Part shown: positions 44,008 through 52,856 of the stretch, piece by piece
Layout: each line of letters begins with the position of its first letter
Position numbering within the stretch: position 1 is the first letter of the stretch
Assembly: GCA_045576235.1 (NCBI GenBank)
Contig: JAZNGA010000052.1
Span: 81,721 to 145,720 of the forward strand
Direction of reading: 5' to 3'
From: SIG437 sp045576235
Lineage (GTDB): Bacteria; Bacillota; Clostridia; UBA1381; UBA9506
Length of the DNA: 64,000 nt
Program-made: the position numbers and the translations under genes
Notes under the pieces: generated by a model
Seen by the model: the letters and a program-made list of their open reading frames with translations, nothing else
Database searches by the model: none
Told to the model about the DNA's origin: nothing

Positions 44008-45549
44008 TTGGAGAAAAAGGAGACAAAAGTGAAACCAAAATGGATGCGCATTGTGTTCAGGAGACGCGTTTTTGTTATATCTATGCTTTTATTTCAGATT
44101 TTTCTGATAGTTATGATGTTTTTAAGCGCAGGAACGAGATATTCAGTTTTTGCGCCTCTTTTGTCAATAATAAGCTATGGAGTTGCCATCTTCATACTCG
44201 GTGCAGAGGATAAGCCTGCATATAAGCTGACATGGGTTGTTCTGATTTTAGCTGTCCCGTTTTTTGGCGGAATATCTTATCTGATAATCAGAAACCAGTG
44301 GACAACAAAAAGCTTTGGAAAGAGATTGGAGCTTGTCGAAAAAGAGCGTCAGAAGTTGCTCGCCTCTGACGAGGGACTCATAGAAAAGGTCAAAGAATTT
44401 GACAAGGGATGTTATATGAATTCAAAATATCTTTATTCTTATGCAGGCTTTCCGATTTACGAAAACACAGGGGCAGAGTTTTTGGAAAGCGGAGAAAAGA
44501 TGTTTGAAAAGCTTGTTACAGAGCTTAAAAAGGCAGAAAGGTTCATTTTTTTAGAATATTTTATAATAAGCCGCGGCTATATGTGGGAAACAATTTTAAA
44601 GGTGCTTATGAAAAAGGCAAACAACGGAGTTGATGTCAGGATTATTTTTGATGACATCGGCTGTTTTATGCTTCTGCCCAAAAACTATCATAAAACTCTC
44701 GAAAAGGCAGGAATTAAATGCGTTCTTTTCAATCCATTTGTGCCGATTCTCTCGACTGTGCAAAATAATCGTGACCACAGAAAAATTGCAATAATTGATG
44801 GAAAAGTTGCCTTTACGGGTGGCGTTAATATTGGAGATGAATATATTAACAGAGAGGAAAGGTTCGGGCATTGGAAGGACGCGGCAATTATGATAAAAGG
44901 GGAGGCTGTCTGGAGCTTTACGGTTATGTTTTTAGAGATGTGGAATGTGTTCAGAAAAGATGATGAGGATTTCAGCTTGTTCAAGGCGGAAACAAAGGAA
45001 AAATCAAGCGGATTTTTGCAACCGTATTGCGACAGACCGCTTGATGATAAGTCAGTTGTTGAGCATGTTTATATGTCGATGATAAACAGGGCGTGTGACT
45101 ATCTCTATATTACAACTCCTTATCTGATTTTAGAGGACGCAATGTCGTCTGCACTTTGTGAGGCGGCAAAAAGCGGGGTTGATGTTAAAATCATAACGCC
45201 TCACACACCTGACAAAAAATATGTTCATATGACGACTCGTTCATATTATGCCGAGCTTATAAAGGCAGGCGTTAAAATCTACGAATATGAAGGGTTCATC
45301 CACTCTAAAACCTTTCTGTCAGACGATAAAACTGCATCTGTCGGAACTGCGAATGCTGATTTCAGGAGCCTTTATCTTCATTTTGAGTGCGGAGTTTTAA
45401 TTCATGGAGACAAGGCGATTTTTGAGATGAAGGAAGATTTTTTGAAAACGCTCGACAGCTGTGTTGAAATTGACAGGCGCGACTGCAGGAAAAATTTTTT
45501 TGTGACAATAATCCAGAGACTTTTAAGGCTTTTTGCTCCCCTTATGTAA
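44008..45549 (+). CDS. cls: Cardiolipin synthase
   Basis: Membrane phospholipase-D-type enzyme joining two phosphatidylglycerols, 513 aa. Two N-terminal transmembrane helices, the PFFGGISYL region, and two HKD motifs: DHRKIAIIDGKVAFTGG near residue 255 and IHSKTFLSDDKTASVGTAN near residue 430. The start is TTG 44008 behind AGGCAGGTGAAG, the same ribosome-site sequence as the Snf2 gene. Confidence 0.95.
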   Translation: MEKKETKVKPKWMRIVFRRRVFVISMLLFQIFLIVMMFLSAGTRYSVFAPLLSIISYGVAIFILGAEDKPAYKLTWVVLILAVPFFGGISYLIIRNQWTTKSFGKRLELVEKERQKLLASDEGLIEKVKEFDKGCYMNSKYLYSYAGFPIYENTGAEFLESGEKMFEKLVTELKKAERFIFLEYFIISRGYMWETILKVLMKKANNGVDVRIIFDDIGCFMLLPKNYHKTLEKAGIKCVLFNPFVPILSTVQNNRDHRKIAIIDGKVAFTGGVNIGDEYINREERFGHWKDAAIMIKGEAVWSFTVMFLEMWNVFRKDDEDFSLFKAETKEKSSGFLQPYCDRPLDDKSVVEHVYMSMINRACDYLYITTPYLILEDAMSSALCEAAKSGVDVKIITPHTPDKKYVHMTTRSYYAELIKAGVKIYEYEGFIHSKTFLSDDKTASVGTANADFRSLYLHFECGVLIHGDKAIFEMKEDFLKTLDSCVEIDRRDCRKNFFVTIIQRLLRLFAPLM

Positions 45550-45631
45550 AAGGCGTTTTGGCTGCTTTTGAGAATGAAGAAGCGACAGGCGGGCTATAAT
45601 GTATATATATTTGTTTTGTCGGAGTGGTTAT

Positions 45632-46603
45632 GTGAAAAGAAACATGAAAAATGTACTTATAGGCACGGGAATTGCCGCTTTAGGCCTATCTGCCATGGCA
45701 ACAGTTTCATATAAGCTTGCAGAGGCACTTGTCTCTGTTGCTTTAGACAGGGAAGCGCCGAAGGTATCAAAAAAATCAAAAAGGCGTCTGACGGGGGCTG
45801 ATATGTCGTGCAGCATTTCAGCGCTCCTTGAGGAAAAGGGAAAGAGGCTTAAAGAAAAAGATTTAAGATGCATAGAAATTGTGGCGAGTGATGGTGAAAA
45901 ATTAGTCGGACATCTCTATCAGAACAAAAAAGCAAAAAGACTGATTATTGCAATGCACGGATGGCGTTCGTCGTGGTCGCGTGATTTTGGTATGATTTCT
46001 GAGTTCTGGGAAGAAAATGACTGCAGCATTCTCTACGCGGAGCAAAGAGGACAAAACATGAGCGGCGGAAGTCATATGGGCTTTGGGATGATTGAAAGGC
46101 ACGATTGTCACGATTGGGTCAACTGGGCAAATTCTTTCATGGAGGAAAAGCTCCCGATATATCTTGCGGGAATTTCTATGGGAGGGGCGACCGTGCTTAT
46201 GGCATCGGGCGAAAAATTCCCTGAAAATGTTTGTGGAATTATGGCAGATTGCGCCTATACATCAGCTGATGACATATGGAGACACATTGCAAAAAACAAC
46301 CTTAAGATTTCCTACAGGCTTATGGAACTATTCGGGGAAAATATGTGCAGAAAAAGGATAAATATGGGACTTAAGGACTATTCTACAATAAGCGCCATGG
46401 AGAAAAACACCTTGCCTGTTTTATTCATACATGGAAAAGCTGATAAGTTTGTTCCCGTGGAAATGACTTTTGAAAATTACAGAGCATGCAAGGCGCCAAA
46501 GAGCCTTTTGATCGTAGATGGAGCAGGGCATGCAATGAGCTATATGACCGACAAGGCGGCATATGAAAAAGCTATGACGGATTTTTGGGAACGGTTCAGA
46601 TAG
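45632..46603 (+). CDS. Membrane-anchored alpha/beta hydrolase
   Basis: 323 aa. An N-terminal hydrophobic segment (residues about 7-25) is followed by an alpha/beta-hydrolase domain with AMHGWRSSW (oxyanion), EQRGQNMSGG, the nucleophile elbow GISMGGA, and a C-terminal HGKADKFVPV and GAGHAMSY triad. It resembles YfhR/BAAT-type hydrolases common in Clostridia; substrate unknown. GTG 45632 has CGGAG seven bases upstream; ATG 45644 is possible. It lies 82 bases after cls and may be cotranscribed. Confidence 0.85.
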   Translation: MKRNMKNVLIGTGIAALGLSAMATVSYKLAEALVSVALDREAPKVSKKSKRRLTGADMSCSISALLEEKGKRLKEKDLRCIEIVASDGEKLVGHLYQNKKAKRLIIAMHGWRSSWSRDFGMISEFWEENDCSILYAEQRGQNMSGGSHMGFGMIERHDCHDWVNWANSFMEEKLPIYLAGISMGGATVLMASGEKFPENVCGIMADCAYTSADDIWRHIAKNNLKISYRLMELFGENMCRKRINMGLKDYSTISAMEKNTLPVLFIHGKADKFVPVEMTFENYRACKAPKSLLIVDGAGHAMSYMTDKAAYEKAMTDFWERFR

Positions 46604-46670
46604 CTGTGTTAAAATGAAAGCTTTTAAAAAAGCAATTTATCGCCAAAGAAAAAGGATAAATTTTTTGAAT

Positions 46671-46717
46671 AGTTAGTCAATTTTTTTGTTGACTAACTGT
46701 TACATTTGTTATATAAT
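46671..46717 (+). promoter_or_regulatory. serCA promoter overlapped by a perfect palindrome
   Basis: TTGACT (46689-46694), 17 bases, TATAAT (46712-46717). The -35 box is inside the right arm of a perfect inverted repeat, AGTTAGTCAA (46671-46680) with TTGACTAACT (46689-46698). This is placed like a repressor operator; no regulator is identified. Confidence 0.65.
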
Positions 46718-46760
46718 ATTCAGTAAATTATTTTTATATTAGATTACGGAGGTTTTGACT

Positions 46761-47843
46761 ATGAGCAGAGTTTACAATTTTTCAGCAGGCCCTTCCGCTC
46801 TTCCGGAAGAAGTGCTTAAAAAAGCGGCAGAGCAGATGACAGAATATGAGCAAAGCGGGATGTCCGTTATGGAGATGAGTCACCGCTCGGCAGATTATGA
46901 GGCGATAATAGGGAAGGCAGAGTCACTTCTTCGTGAGCTTATGCATATTCCTGATAACTACAAGGTGCTTTTCCTTCAGGGCGGAGCGTCAACTCAGTTT
47001 GCAATGATTCCTTTAAACCTTTTGAGAAAATCAAAAAAGGCTGATTATGTTATCACAGGTCAGTGGGCAAAAAAGGCAGCACAGGAAGCAGAAAAATATG
47101 GTGAGATTAAGAAGGTTGCAAGTTCAGCCGATAAAACATTCTCCTACATTCCGAAGCTTGATAAAAGCGAGTTCACACCTGACGCTGACTATTTCCATAT
47201 TACATATAATAACACGATTTACGGAACGCGCTACACATCACTTCCTGACACAGGAAATGTTCCGCTCGTTGCAGACATTTCATCAAACATTTTATCAGAG
47301 CCTATCGATGTGACGAAATTTGGAATGCTGTATGCAGGAGCGCAGAAAAACATGGGCCCCGCAGGTCTTACGGTTGTTATCATCCGCGAGGACTTGATTG
47401 GCGATGTTGAGCCTTTTGTTCCAACGATGCTCACATATAGAATCCATGCTGAAAACGGTTCGATGTATAACACGCCGCCTACATATGCAATCTACATCTG
47501 CATGCTCGTTTTGGAATGGCTTAAAGAGCAGGGCGGAATTGAAGGAATGTATCAGACAAACTTAAAGAAGGCAGAAGCTATCTACAGCTATCTTGACTCA
47601 TCTGAAATGTTTAAAGGGACTGTTGTTCCGGAAGATCGTTCGCTTATGAATGTTCCTTTCATCACAGATTCAGAAGAGTTAAATGCTAAATTTATAAAAG
47701 AAGCTAAAGCTAAAGGCTTTGTTAATTTAAAAGGACACCGCACAGTTGGCGGTATGAGAGCAAGCATCTATAACGCTATGACATTAGAGGGCGTTGAAGC
47801 TTTGGTTGCTTTCATGAAGGAATTTGAAAAAAATAATAAATAA
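46761..47843 (+). CDS. serC: Phosphoserine aminotransferase
   Basis: PLP enzyme converting 3-phosphohydroxypyruvate to phosphoserine. 360 aa with NFSAGPSALPEEVL, FLQGGASTQFAM, the PLP lysine in YAGAQKNMGPAG and the C-terminal GHRTVGGMRASIYNA. ATG 46761 has GGAGG at the right distance; the TTG two codons earlier is too close to that site. It is followed after 15 bases by serA. Confidence 0.97.
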   Translation: MSRVYNFSAGPSALPEEVLKKAAEQMTEYEQSGMSVMEMSHRSADYEAIIGKAESLLRELMHIPDNYKVLFLQGGASTQFAMIPLNLLRKSKKADYVITGQWAKKAAQEAEKYGEIKKVASSADKTFSYIPKLDKSEFTPDADYFHITYNNTIYGTRYTSLPDTGNVPLVADISSNILSEPIDVTKFGMLYAGAQKNMGPAGLTVVIIREDLIGDVEPFVPTMLTYRIHAENGSMYNTPPTYAIYICMLVLEWLKEQGGIEGMYQTNLKKAEAIYSYLDSSEMFKGTVVPEDRSLMNVPFITDSEELNAKFIKEAKAKGFVNLKGHRTVGGMRASIYNAMTLEGVEALVAFMKEFEKNNK

Positions 47844-47858
47844 AAGGCGGTAAGCTAT

Positions 47859-49025
47859 ATGTTTGACATTTTAACACTTAATAAAATAGCAGCTTGCGGA
47901 CTTGAAAAATTAGACGCAGCTAAATATAACATCAGTGATTCTGCAGAAGACCCTGATGGAATAATTTTAAGAAGCTTTTCCATGCACGACATGGAGGTTG
48001 GTGCAAACCTTAAAGCTGTTGCAAGAGCGGGCGCGGGCGTGAATAACATCCCCGTCGACGCTTACACAGAAAAGGGCATCGTTGTTTTCAACACTCCGGG
48101 CGCAAATGCGAATGCTGTTAAAGAGCTTGTTATTGCAGGTCTTCTTCTGTCATCGAGAAACATTGTCGGCGGCATTGAATGGGCTAAAACCTTAAGCGGA
48201 AAAGGCGCAGAGGTTGGAAAGCTTGTTGAAAAAGGCAAGAGCCAGTTTGTTGGTCCTGAAATCAAGGGCAAGACATTAGGCGTTATTGGTCTTGGTGCTA
48301 TCGGTGTTATGGTGGCAAACGCTGCAAGTGCTCTCGGAATGGATGTTATAGGCTATGACCCATATCTTACAATTGATGCAGCGCTCCATTTGGCTACAAC
48401 TGTTAAAAAAGCAGATGATGTTGCCGAGGTTTATGCTAAGGCTGATTATATCACGCTTCATGTTCCGCTCAATGACTCAACCAGGGGAACAATTAATTCT
48501 GACACAATCGCTCAGATGAAGGATGGAGTCAGAATCTTAAACTTCTCAAGAGGCGAGCTCGTTAATGAGGCTCATTTAGCAACTGCTTTGGATGAAGGAA
48601 AAGTTGCGTGCTATGTCATCGACTTCCCGTCAGATGCAGTTCTTTCGATGAAGAATGTCGTTGCAACGCCGCACTTAGGCGCTTCAACTCCTGAATCAGA
48701 AGACAACTGCGCTATTATGGCGGCTAAAGAGCTGAGAGATTTCTTAGAAAACGGAAACATTAAAAACTCCGTTAACTTCCCGAATTGTGAAATGGCTCGT
48801 GAAGGAAGCGTAAGAATCACGATTATGCATAAAAACATTCAGGGGATGCTCAGTTCGTTCTCTTCTCTGGTGGCAGATGAAAACATTAACATTTTAAACA
48901 TGATTAATAAGAGCAAGAAAGACAACGCTTACACAATCATGGATTTAGACGGTGATGTTTCAGCGGCTTTAGAAGAAAAAATCGCAGCAATAGACGGTGT
49001 TTTAAGAGTCAGAGTTATAAAATAG
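47859..49025 (+). CDS. serA: D-3-phosphoglycerate dehydrogenase, ACT-domain form
   Basis: First step of serine synthesis. 388 aa: substrate domain with ARAGAGVNNIPVDAYTEKG, NAD-binding GVIGLGAIGVMVANAA, the catalytic His region VVATPHLGASTPESEDN, and a short C-terminal ACT domain (about residues 318-388) likely to sense serine. AAGGCGG precedes the ATG. Together with serC it forms a two-gene serine operon ending at a strong terminator. Confidence 0.95.
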   Translation: MFDILTLNKIAACGLEKLDAAKYNISDSAEDPDGIILRSFSMHDMEVGANLKAVARAGAGVNNIPVDAYTEKGIVVFNTPGANANAVKELVIAGLLLSSRNIVGGIEWAKTLSGKGAEVGKLVEKGKSQFVGPEIKGKTLGVIGLGAIGVMVANAASALGMDVIGYDPYLTIDAALHLATTVKKADDVAEVYAKADYITLHVPLNDSTRGTINSDTIAQMKDGVRILNFSRGELVNEAHLATALDEGKVACYVIDFPSDAVLSMKNVVATPHLGASTPESEDNCAIMAAKELRDFLENGNIKNSVNFPNCEMAREGSVRITIMHKNIQGMLSSFSSLVADENINILNMINKSKKDNAYTIMDLDGDVSAALEEKIAAIDGVLRVRVIK

Positions 49026-49040
49026 GATTAATAGCATTTG

Positions 49041-49069
49041 AGACGGCTGAGTTTCAGCCGTCTTTTTTT
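49041..49069 (+). terminator. Terminator after serA
   Basis: AGACGGCTGA/TCAGCCGTCT stem with a GTT loop and TTTTTT tail. Confidence 0.9.
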
Positions 49070-49119
49070 GCGTGTTTTATAATATTCAAACAGATGTTTA
49101 CAAATTTATAAATGGCACT

Positions 49120-49147
49120 TTGAATTTGAAATAAATTATGATAAAAT
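49120..49147 (+). promoter_or_regulatory. Promoter of nrdG
   Basis: TTGAAT (49120-49125), 16 bases, TAAAAT (49142-49147). Confidence 0.6.
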
Positions 49148-49168
49148 AATTATGAAGGAGTGAGACAT

Positions 49169-49861
49169 ATGAAAATTTCGGGACTTCAAAAATTGACACT
49201 TTTAGATTATCCGGGAAAAATGGCTGCAATAGTTTTCATAAGCGGCTGTAATTTCCGTTGTCCGTTTTGCCATAACTCCGATTTGGTGCTATCTAAAGGC
49301 GAAGCACCTGAAATTAAAGAAGAAGAGCTTTTTGCTTTTTTGAATAAAAGGAAAAATGTTTTAGATGGTGTTGTCATCTCGGGCGGAGAGCCTCTTTTAT
49401 ATGATGAAACGCTTGTTCTTATGAAAAAAATAAAAAAGCTTGGCTATAGCATTAAGCTCGACACAAACGGAAGCTTCCCGAAAAGACTTGAAAAAGCAGT
49501 CAGAGAAGGACTTTGTGATTATGTTGCAATGGACATTAAAAATTCAAAGGAAAAATATTTTGAAACATGTGGGACAGAAAAAATTGACATATCCGGTGTG
49601 GAGAAGAGCGTAGAATTTTTAAAACAGGGGCTCATTCCTTATGAATTCAGAACAACAGTCACAAACGAACTGCATACGATAGAGGATATGATAAAAATAG
49701 GCAAATGGATTGAAGGCGCCCCGAAATATTTCATTCAGCTATATAGAGATTCGGAGAGCGTGATAGCTCGTGGATGCACAACGCCCAAAAAAGAAGAAAT
49801 TGAGAAAATAAAAAATGCTCTAGCACCCTTTTTCGCTGAAGTTTCTGTGCGTGGTGAATAG
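49169..49861 (+). CDS. nrdG: Anaerobic ribonucleotide reductase activating protein (radical SAM)
   Basis: Installs the glycyl radical in NrdD using SAM and a 4Fe-4S cluster. 230 aa, beginning MKISGLQKLTLLDYPGK, with the radical-SAM cysteines C27-x3-C31-x2-C34 and GVVISGGEPLLYDE. This is the longer NrdG form found with clostridial and archaeal NrdD. ATG 49169 has AAGGAG upstream; the GTG three codons earlier is inside that site. It is separated from nrdD by 141 bases that carry their own promoter and NrdR boxes. Confidence 0.93.
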   Translation: MKISGLQKLTLLDYPGKMAAIVFISGCNFRCPFCHNSDLVLSKGEAPEIKEEELFAFLNKRKNVLDGVVISGGEPLLYDETLVLMKKIKKLGYSIKLDTNGSFPKRLEKAVREGLCDYVAMDIKNSKEKYFETCGTEKIDISGVEKSVEFLKQGLIPYEFRTTVTNELHTIEDMIKIGKWIEGAPKYFIQLYRDSESVIARGCTTPKKEEIEKIKNALAPFFAEVSVRGE

Positions 49862-49867
49862 GAAATT

Positions 49868-49914
49868 CAACAATATCTTGTGTTTTTGTAAAAATTACGC
49901 ACTATATATTGACA
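49868..49914 (+). promoter_or_regulatory. Tandem NrdR boxes before nrdD
   Basis: Two 16-mers with cores CAATATCTTG (49871-49880) and CTATATATTG (49902-49911). They start exactly 31 bp apart, the three-turn spacing typical of NrdR-controlled ribonucleotide reductase promoters. The second box overlaps the -35 hexamer. Confidence 0.85.
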
Positions 49915-49937
49915 CGTATGTTTTTTTATGGTACAAT
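49909..49937 (+). promoter_or_regulatory. Promoter of nrdD
   Basis: TTGACA (49909-49914), 17 bases, TACAAT (49932-49937), partly inside the second NrdR box. Confidence 0.8.
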
Positions 49938-50002
49938 ACTGATACATTGCGAAAAATGACGAAAAACACTATATAAAAATGACGAAAGAGGGGCTGAATG
50001 TT

Positions 50003-52375
50003 ATGTATCAGGTTGTAAAACGAGACGGTGCCGTGGTTGATTTTGACATAAAGAAAATCAGCGAGGCAATAAAAAAAGCTTTTGAAGCACAGAACAAGCA
50101 ATATCATCAGACAGTGATTGAAATGCTTGCTTTAAATGTTACTGCGGATTTTGAAAAGAAGATTAAGGACAATTTAGTTCAGGTGGAGGATATTCAGGAC
50201 AGTGTCGAGGCTGTTTTAATCAAGGCGGGCTACGGTGATGTCGCCAAAGCATATATTCTCTACAGAAGACAGAGAGAAAAAATCCGTAATTTAAAATCGA
50301 CAATTCTTGACTATAAGGAGATTGTTGACAGCTATGTTAAGGTTACGGACTGGCGCGTTAAGGAAAACTCAACGGTGACATATTCTGTCGGCGGCCTTAT
50401 TTTATCAAATAGCGGTGCAATAACTGCAAACTACTGGCTTTCAGAAATCTATGATGACGAAATTGCCAATGCACACAGAAACGCAGACATTCATATTCAC
50501 GACCTTTCTATGCTCACAGGCTATTGTGCGGGCTGGTCTTTAAAGCAGCTCATTTTAGAAGGTCTTGGCGGTGTTCCCGGAAAAATCACATCTGCTCCCG
50601 CAAGCCATTTGTCAACTCTTTGCAACCAGATGGTGAACTTCTTGGGAATTATGCAGAATGAGTGGGCAGGCGCACAGGCATTTTCATCCTTTGATACATA
50701 TTTGGCACCATTTGTTAAAGTTGATAATCTTTCATACCGTGAGGTTAAACAGTGCATAGAATCATTTATCTATGGCGTTAACACCCCTAGCAGATGGGGA
50801 ACTCAGGCACCATTTTCCAACATAACTCTTGACTGGACTGTTCCTGCTGACTTAGCCGAACTTCCTGCAATTGTTGGCGGAAAAGAGATGGATTTTAAAT
50901 ATAAAGATTGTAAAAAAGAGATGGATATGGTGAACAGAGCGTTCATCGAAACGATGATTGGCGGAGACGCAAACGGCAGAGGTTTCCAATATCCAATTCC
51001 GACATATTCAATCACAAGTGATTTTGACTGGTCAGAAACTGAAAACAACAAGCTTCTTTTTGAAATGACCGCGAAATATGGAACTCCATATTTCTCAAAC
51101 TATATAAACAGTGATATGGAACCTAGTGATGTCAGAAGTATGTGCTGCAGACTTCGTTTAGACCTTCGTGAGCTTCGCAAAAAGTCAGGCGGTTTCTTTG
51201 GAAGCGGTGAATCGACAGGTTCTGTCGGCGTTGTCACAATCAATATTCCGAGAATTGCTTACTTAGCCGAAGATGAGGCAGACTTCTACAGACGCTTAGA
51301 TAAGCTTATGGACATATCGGCGCGTTCCTTAAAAGTTAAGCGTACGATTATCACTAAACTCCTTAACGAAGGACTTTATCCATACACAAAACGCTATCTG
51401 GGCGGATTTGATAACCACTTCTCAACAATCGGCTTAATTGGTATGAATGAAGCAGGCTTAAATGCAAAGTGGATTAGAAAAGATATGACAAGCAAGGAAA
51501 CCCAGCAGTTCACTAAAGATGTTTTAAATCATATGCGTGAGCGCCTTTCTGACTATCAGGAGGAATATGGCGACCTCTACAATTTAGAGGCAACACCTGC
51601 AGAATCTACGACATATCGTTTCGCAAAACATGATGTTAAGCGCTATCCCGACATTATCACAGCGGCAGAAGGCGACGGAGCACCATATTACACAAACAGC
51701 TCACATCTGCCCGTTGGATTCACATCAGATATCTTTGATGCTCTTGATATTCAGGACGAACTCCAGACGCTTTACACATCAGGAACAGTCTTCCACGCGT
51801 TCTTGGGTGAAAAGCTTCCTGACTGGAAAGCGACTGCTGACCTTGTTAAGAAGATTGCTGAAAACTATAAGCTTCCATATTACACTATGTCACCGACATA
51901 TTCTGTCTGCAAAAACCATGGCTACATTAAAGGAGAGGTTTACACTTGCCCTGAATGTGGTGAAAAGACAGAGGTTTATAGCCGTATTACAGGCTACTAT
52001 CGTCCTGTTCAGAACTGGAACGACGGTAAGAGTCAGGAGTTTAAAGACAGAGTTGTTTATGATATTGATAATTCTGTGTTGAAACCCAAGGCAAAAGCAG
52101 CAGAATGTGCGTGCGATGAAAAGACTGACTTTTCATATGGAGGAGAAAAAAAGTTGATGCTTTTCACAACAAAAACATGTCCTAACTGCAAGGTCGTTTA
52201 TCAGCTTTTAAATGCTAAAGGCATAGAATTTGAAAAAATTGATGCAGAAGAAAATGTCGAGCTCACAGCAAAATTTGACATCAAACAGGCGCCGACTCTC
52301 ATTGTTTTAGAAAAAGACGGATATGAGAAGTATATTAATGCATCAAACATCAAAAAATATATAGAAGAAATGTAA
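50003..52375 (+). CDS. nrdD: Anaerobic ribonucleoside-triphosphate reductase fused to a glutaredoxin
   Basis: Class III ribonucleotide reductase making dNTPs without oxygen, about 790 aa. An N-terminal ATP cone (residues about 1-90) precedes the ten-stranded barrel with GYCAGW and the CCRL cysteine region. A zinc ribbon containing CPECG is followed by the glycyl-radical loop RITGYYRPVQNW (Gly664). Residues about 715-790 are a glutaredoxin-like domain with C726-P-N-C729 and a cis-Pro in QAPTLIV, probably the built-in electron donor. ATG 50003 has GAGGGG upstream; ATG 49979 lacks one. trxB follows 480 bases downstream. Confidence 0.94.
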   Translation: MYQVVKRDGAVVDFDIKKISEAIKKAFEAQNKQYHQTVIEMLALNVTADFEKKIKDNLVQVEDIQDSVEAVLIKAGYGDVAKAYILYRRQREKIRNLKSTILDYKEIVDSYVKVTDWRVKENSTVTYSVGGLILSNSGAITANYWLSEIYDDEIANAHRNADIHIHDLSMLTGYCAGWSLKQLILEGLGGVPGKITSAPASHLSTLCNQMVNFLGIMQNEWAGAQAFSSFDTYLAPFVKVDNLSYREVKQCIESFIYGVNTPSRWGTQAPFSNITLDWTVPADLAELPAIVGGKEMDFKYKDCKKEMDMVNRAFIETMIGGDANGRGFQYPIPTYSITSDFDWSETENNKLLFEMTAKYGTPYFSNYINSDMEPSDVRSMCCRLRLDLRELRKKSGGFFGSGESTGSVGVVTINIPRIAYLAEDEADFYRRLDKLMDISARSLKVKRTIITKLLNEGLYPYTKRYLGGFDNHFSTIGLIGMNEAGLNAKWIRKDMTSKETQQFTKDVLNHMRERLSDYQEEYGDLYNLEATPAESTTYRFAKHDVKRYPDIITAAEGDGAPYYTNSSHLPVGFTSDIFDALDIQDELQTLYTSGTVFHAFLGEKLPDWKATADLVKKIAENYKLPYYTMSPTYSVCKNHGYIKGEVYTCPECGEKTEVYSRITGYYRPVQNWNDGKSQEFKDRVVYDIDNSVLKPKAKAAECACDEKTDFSYGGEKKLMLFTTKTCPNCKVVYQLLNAKGIEFEKIDAEENVELTAKFDIKQAPTLIVLEKDGYEKYINASNIKKYIEEM

Positions 52376-52527
52376 AAAAAGTTTAGAGCGCAAAAAGGAA
52401 TGGGTTAAAAAAGGAAAAGAGGGAACAAGAGGCGGAGTAAACCCAAAAGCATTAGCATAGCTTTAAAGGAAGAAAAATCTCACGAATTCGATTTTTCGTT
52501 TTGAAAATTCCTTTTTGCTATAAACAA
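52372..52527 (+). repeat. 156-bp direct repeat, copy A
   Basis: Nearly identical to 52630-52785, starting at the nrdD stop codon (GTAAAAAAAGTTTAGAGCGC). Each copy contains a hairpin AAAATC/GATTTT and ends CTATAAACAA. No coding capacity is seen. Copies A and B flank the junction core copy in the 480-bp gap before trxB. Confidence 0.85.
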
Positions 52528-52593
52528 ACTTCGCCTCTCGCTGTGCAAGAGCACAGCTTCGGGTATCCCAAGCTGCGCTTGGCTCAGTTTGTT
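52523..52593 (+). repeat. Three-way-junction repeat core, copy 2
   Basis: Outer stem AACAAACT/AGTTTGTT, first hairpin GCTGTGC/GCACAGC as in copies 1 and 3, and second hairpin CCAAGC/GCTTGG, which replaces AACCC/GGGTT of the other copies. The pairing is kept with different bases, supporting a selected structure. Confidence 0.8.
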
Positions 52594-52629
52594 CATTCTA
52601 AATCATTTTTTCCTATTTCTTCGTGGCGG

Positions 52630-52785
52630 GTAAAAAAAGTTTAGAGCGCAAAAAGGAATGGGTTTAAAAAGGGAAAAGATGGAGCAAGAGGCAGAGTAAA
52701 CCCAAAAGCATTAGCATAGCTTTAAAGGAAGAAAAATCTCACGAATTCGATTTTCGTTTTGAAAATTCCTTTTTGCTATAAACAA
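52630..52785 (+). repeat. 156-bp direct repeat, copy B
   Basis: Second copy of the unit starting at 52372, with only scattered differences. After it, 52786-52856 holds a GGGAAG/CTTCCC hairpin and no gene. Confidence 0.85.
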
Positions 52786-52856
52786 TAAAAAGAACAAATG
52801 GGGAAGGGAGAAATCTCTTCCCTTAAGAACTATATTTGGAATTGGGTGTTTTTAAT

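Noticed and set aside
52372..52785. CRISPR-like array
   Set aside because: Only two long copies (156 bp) with one interval and no short regular spacers or cas genes.
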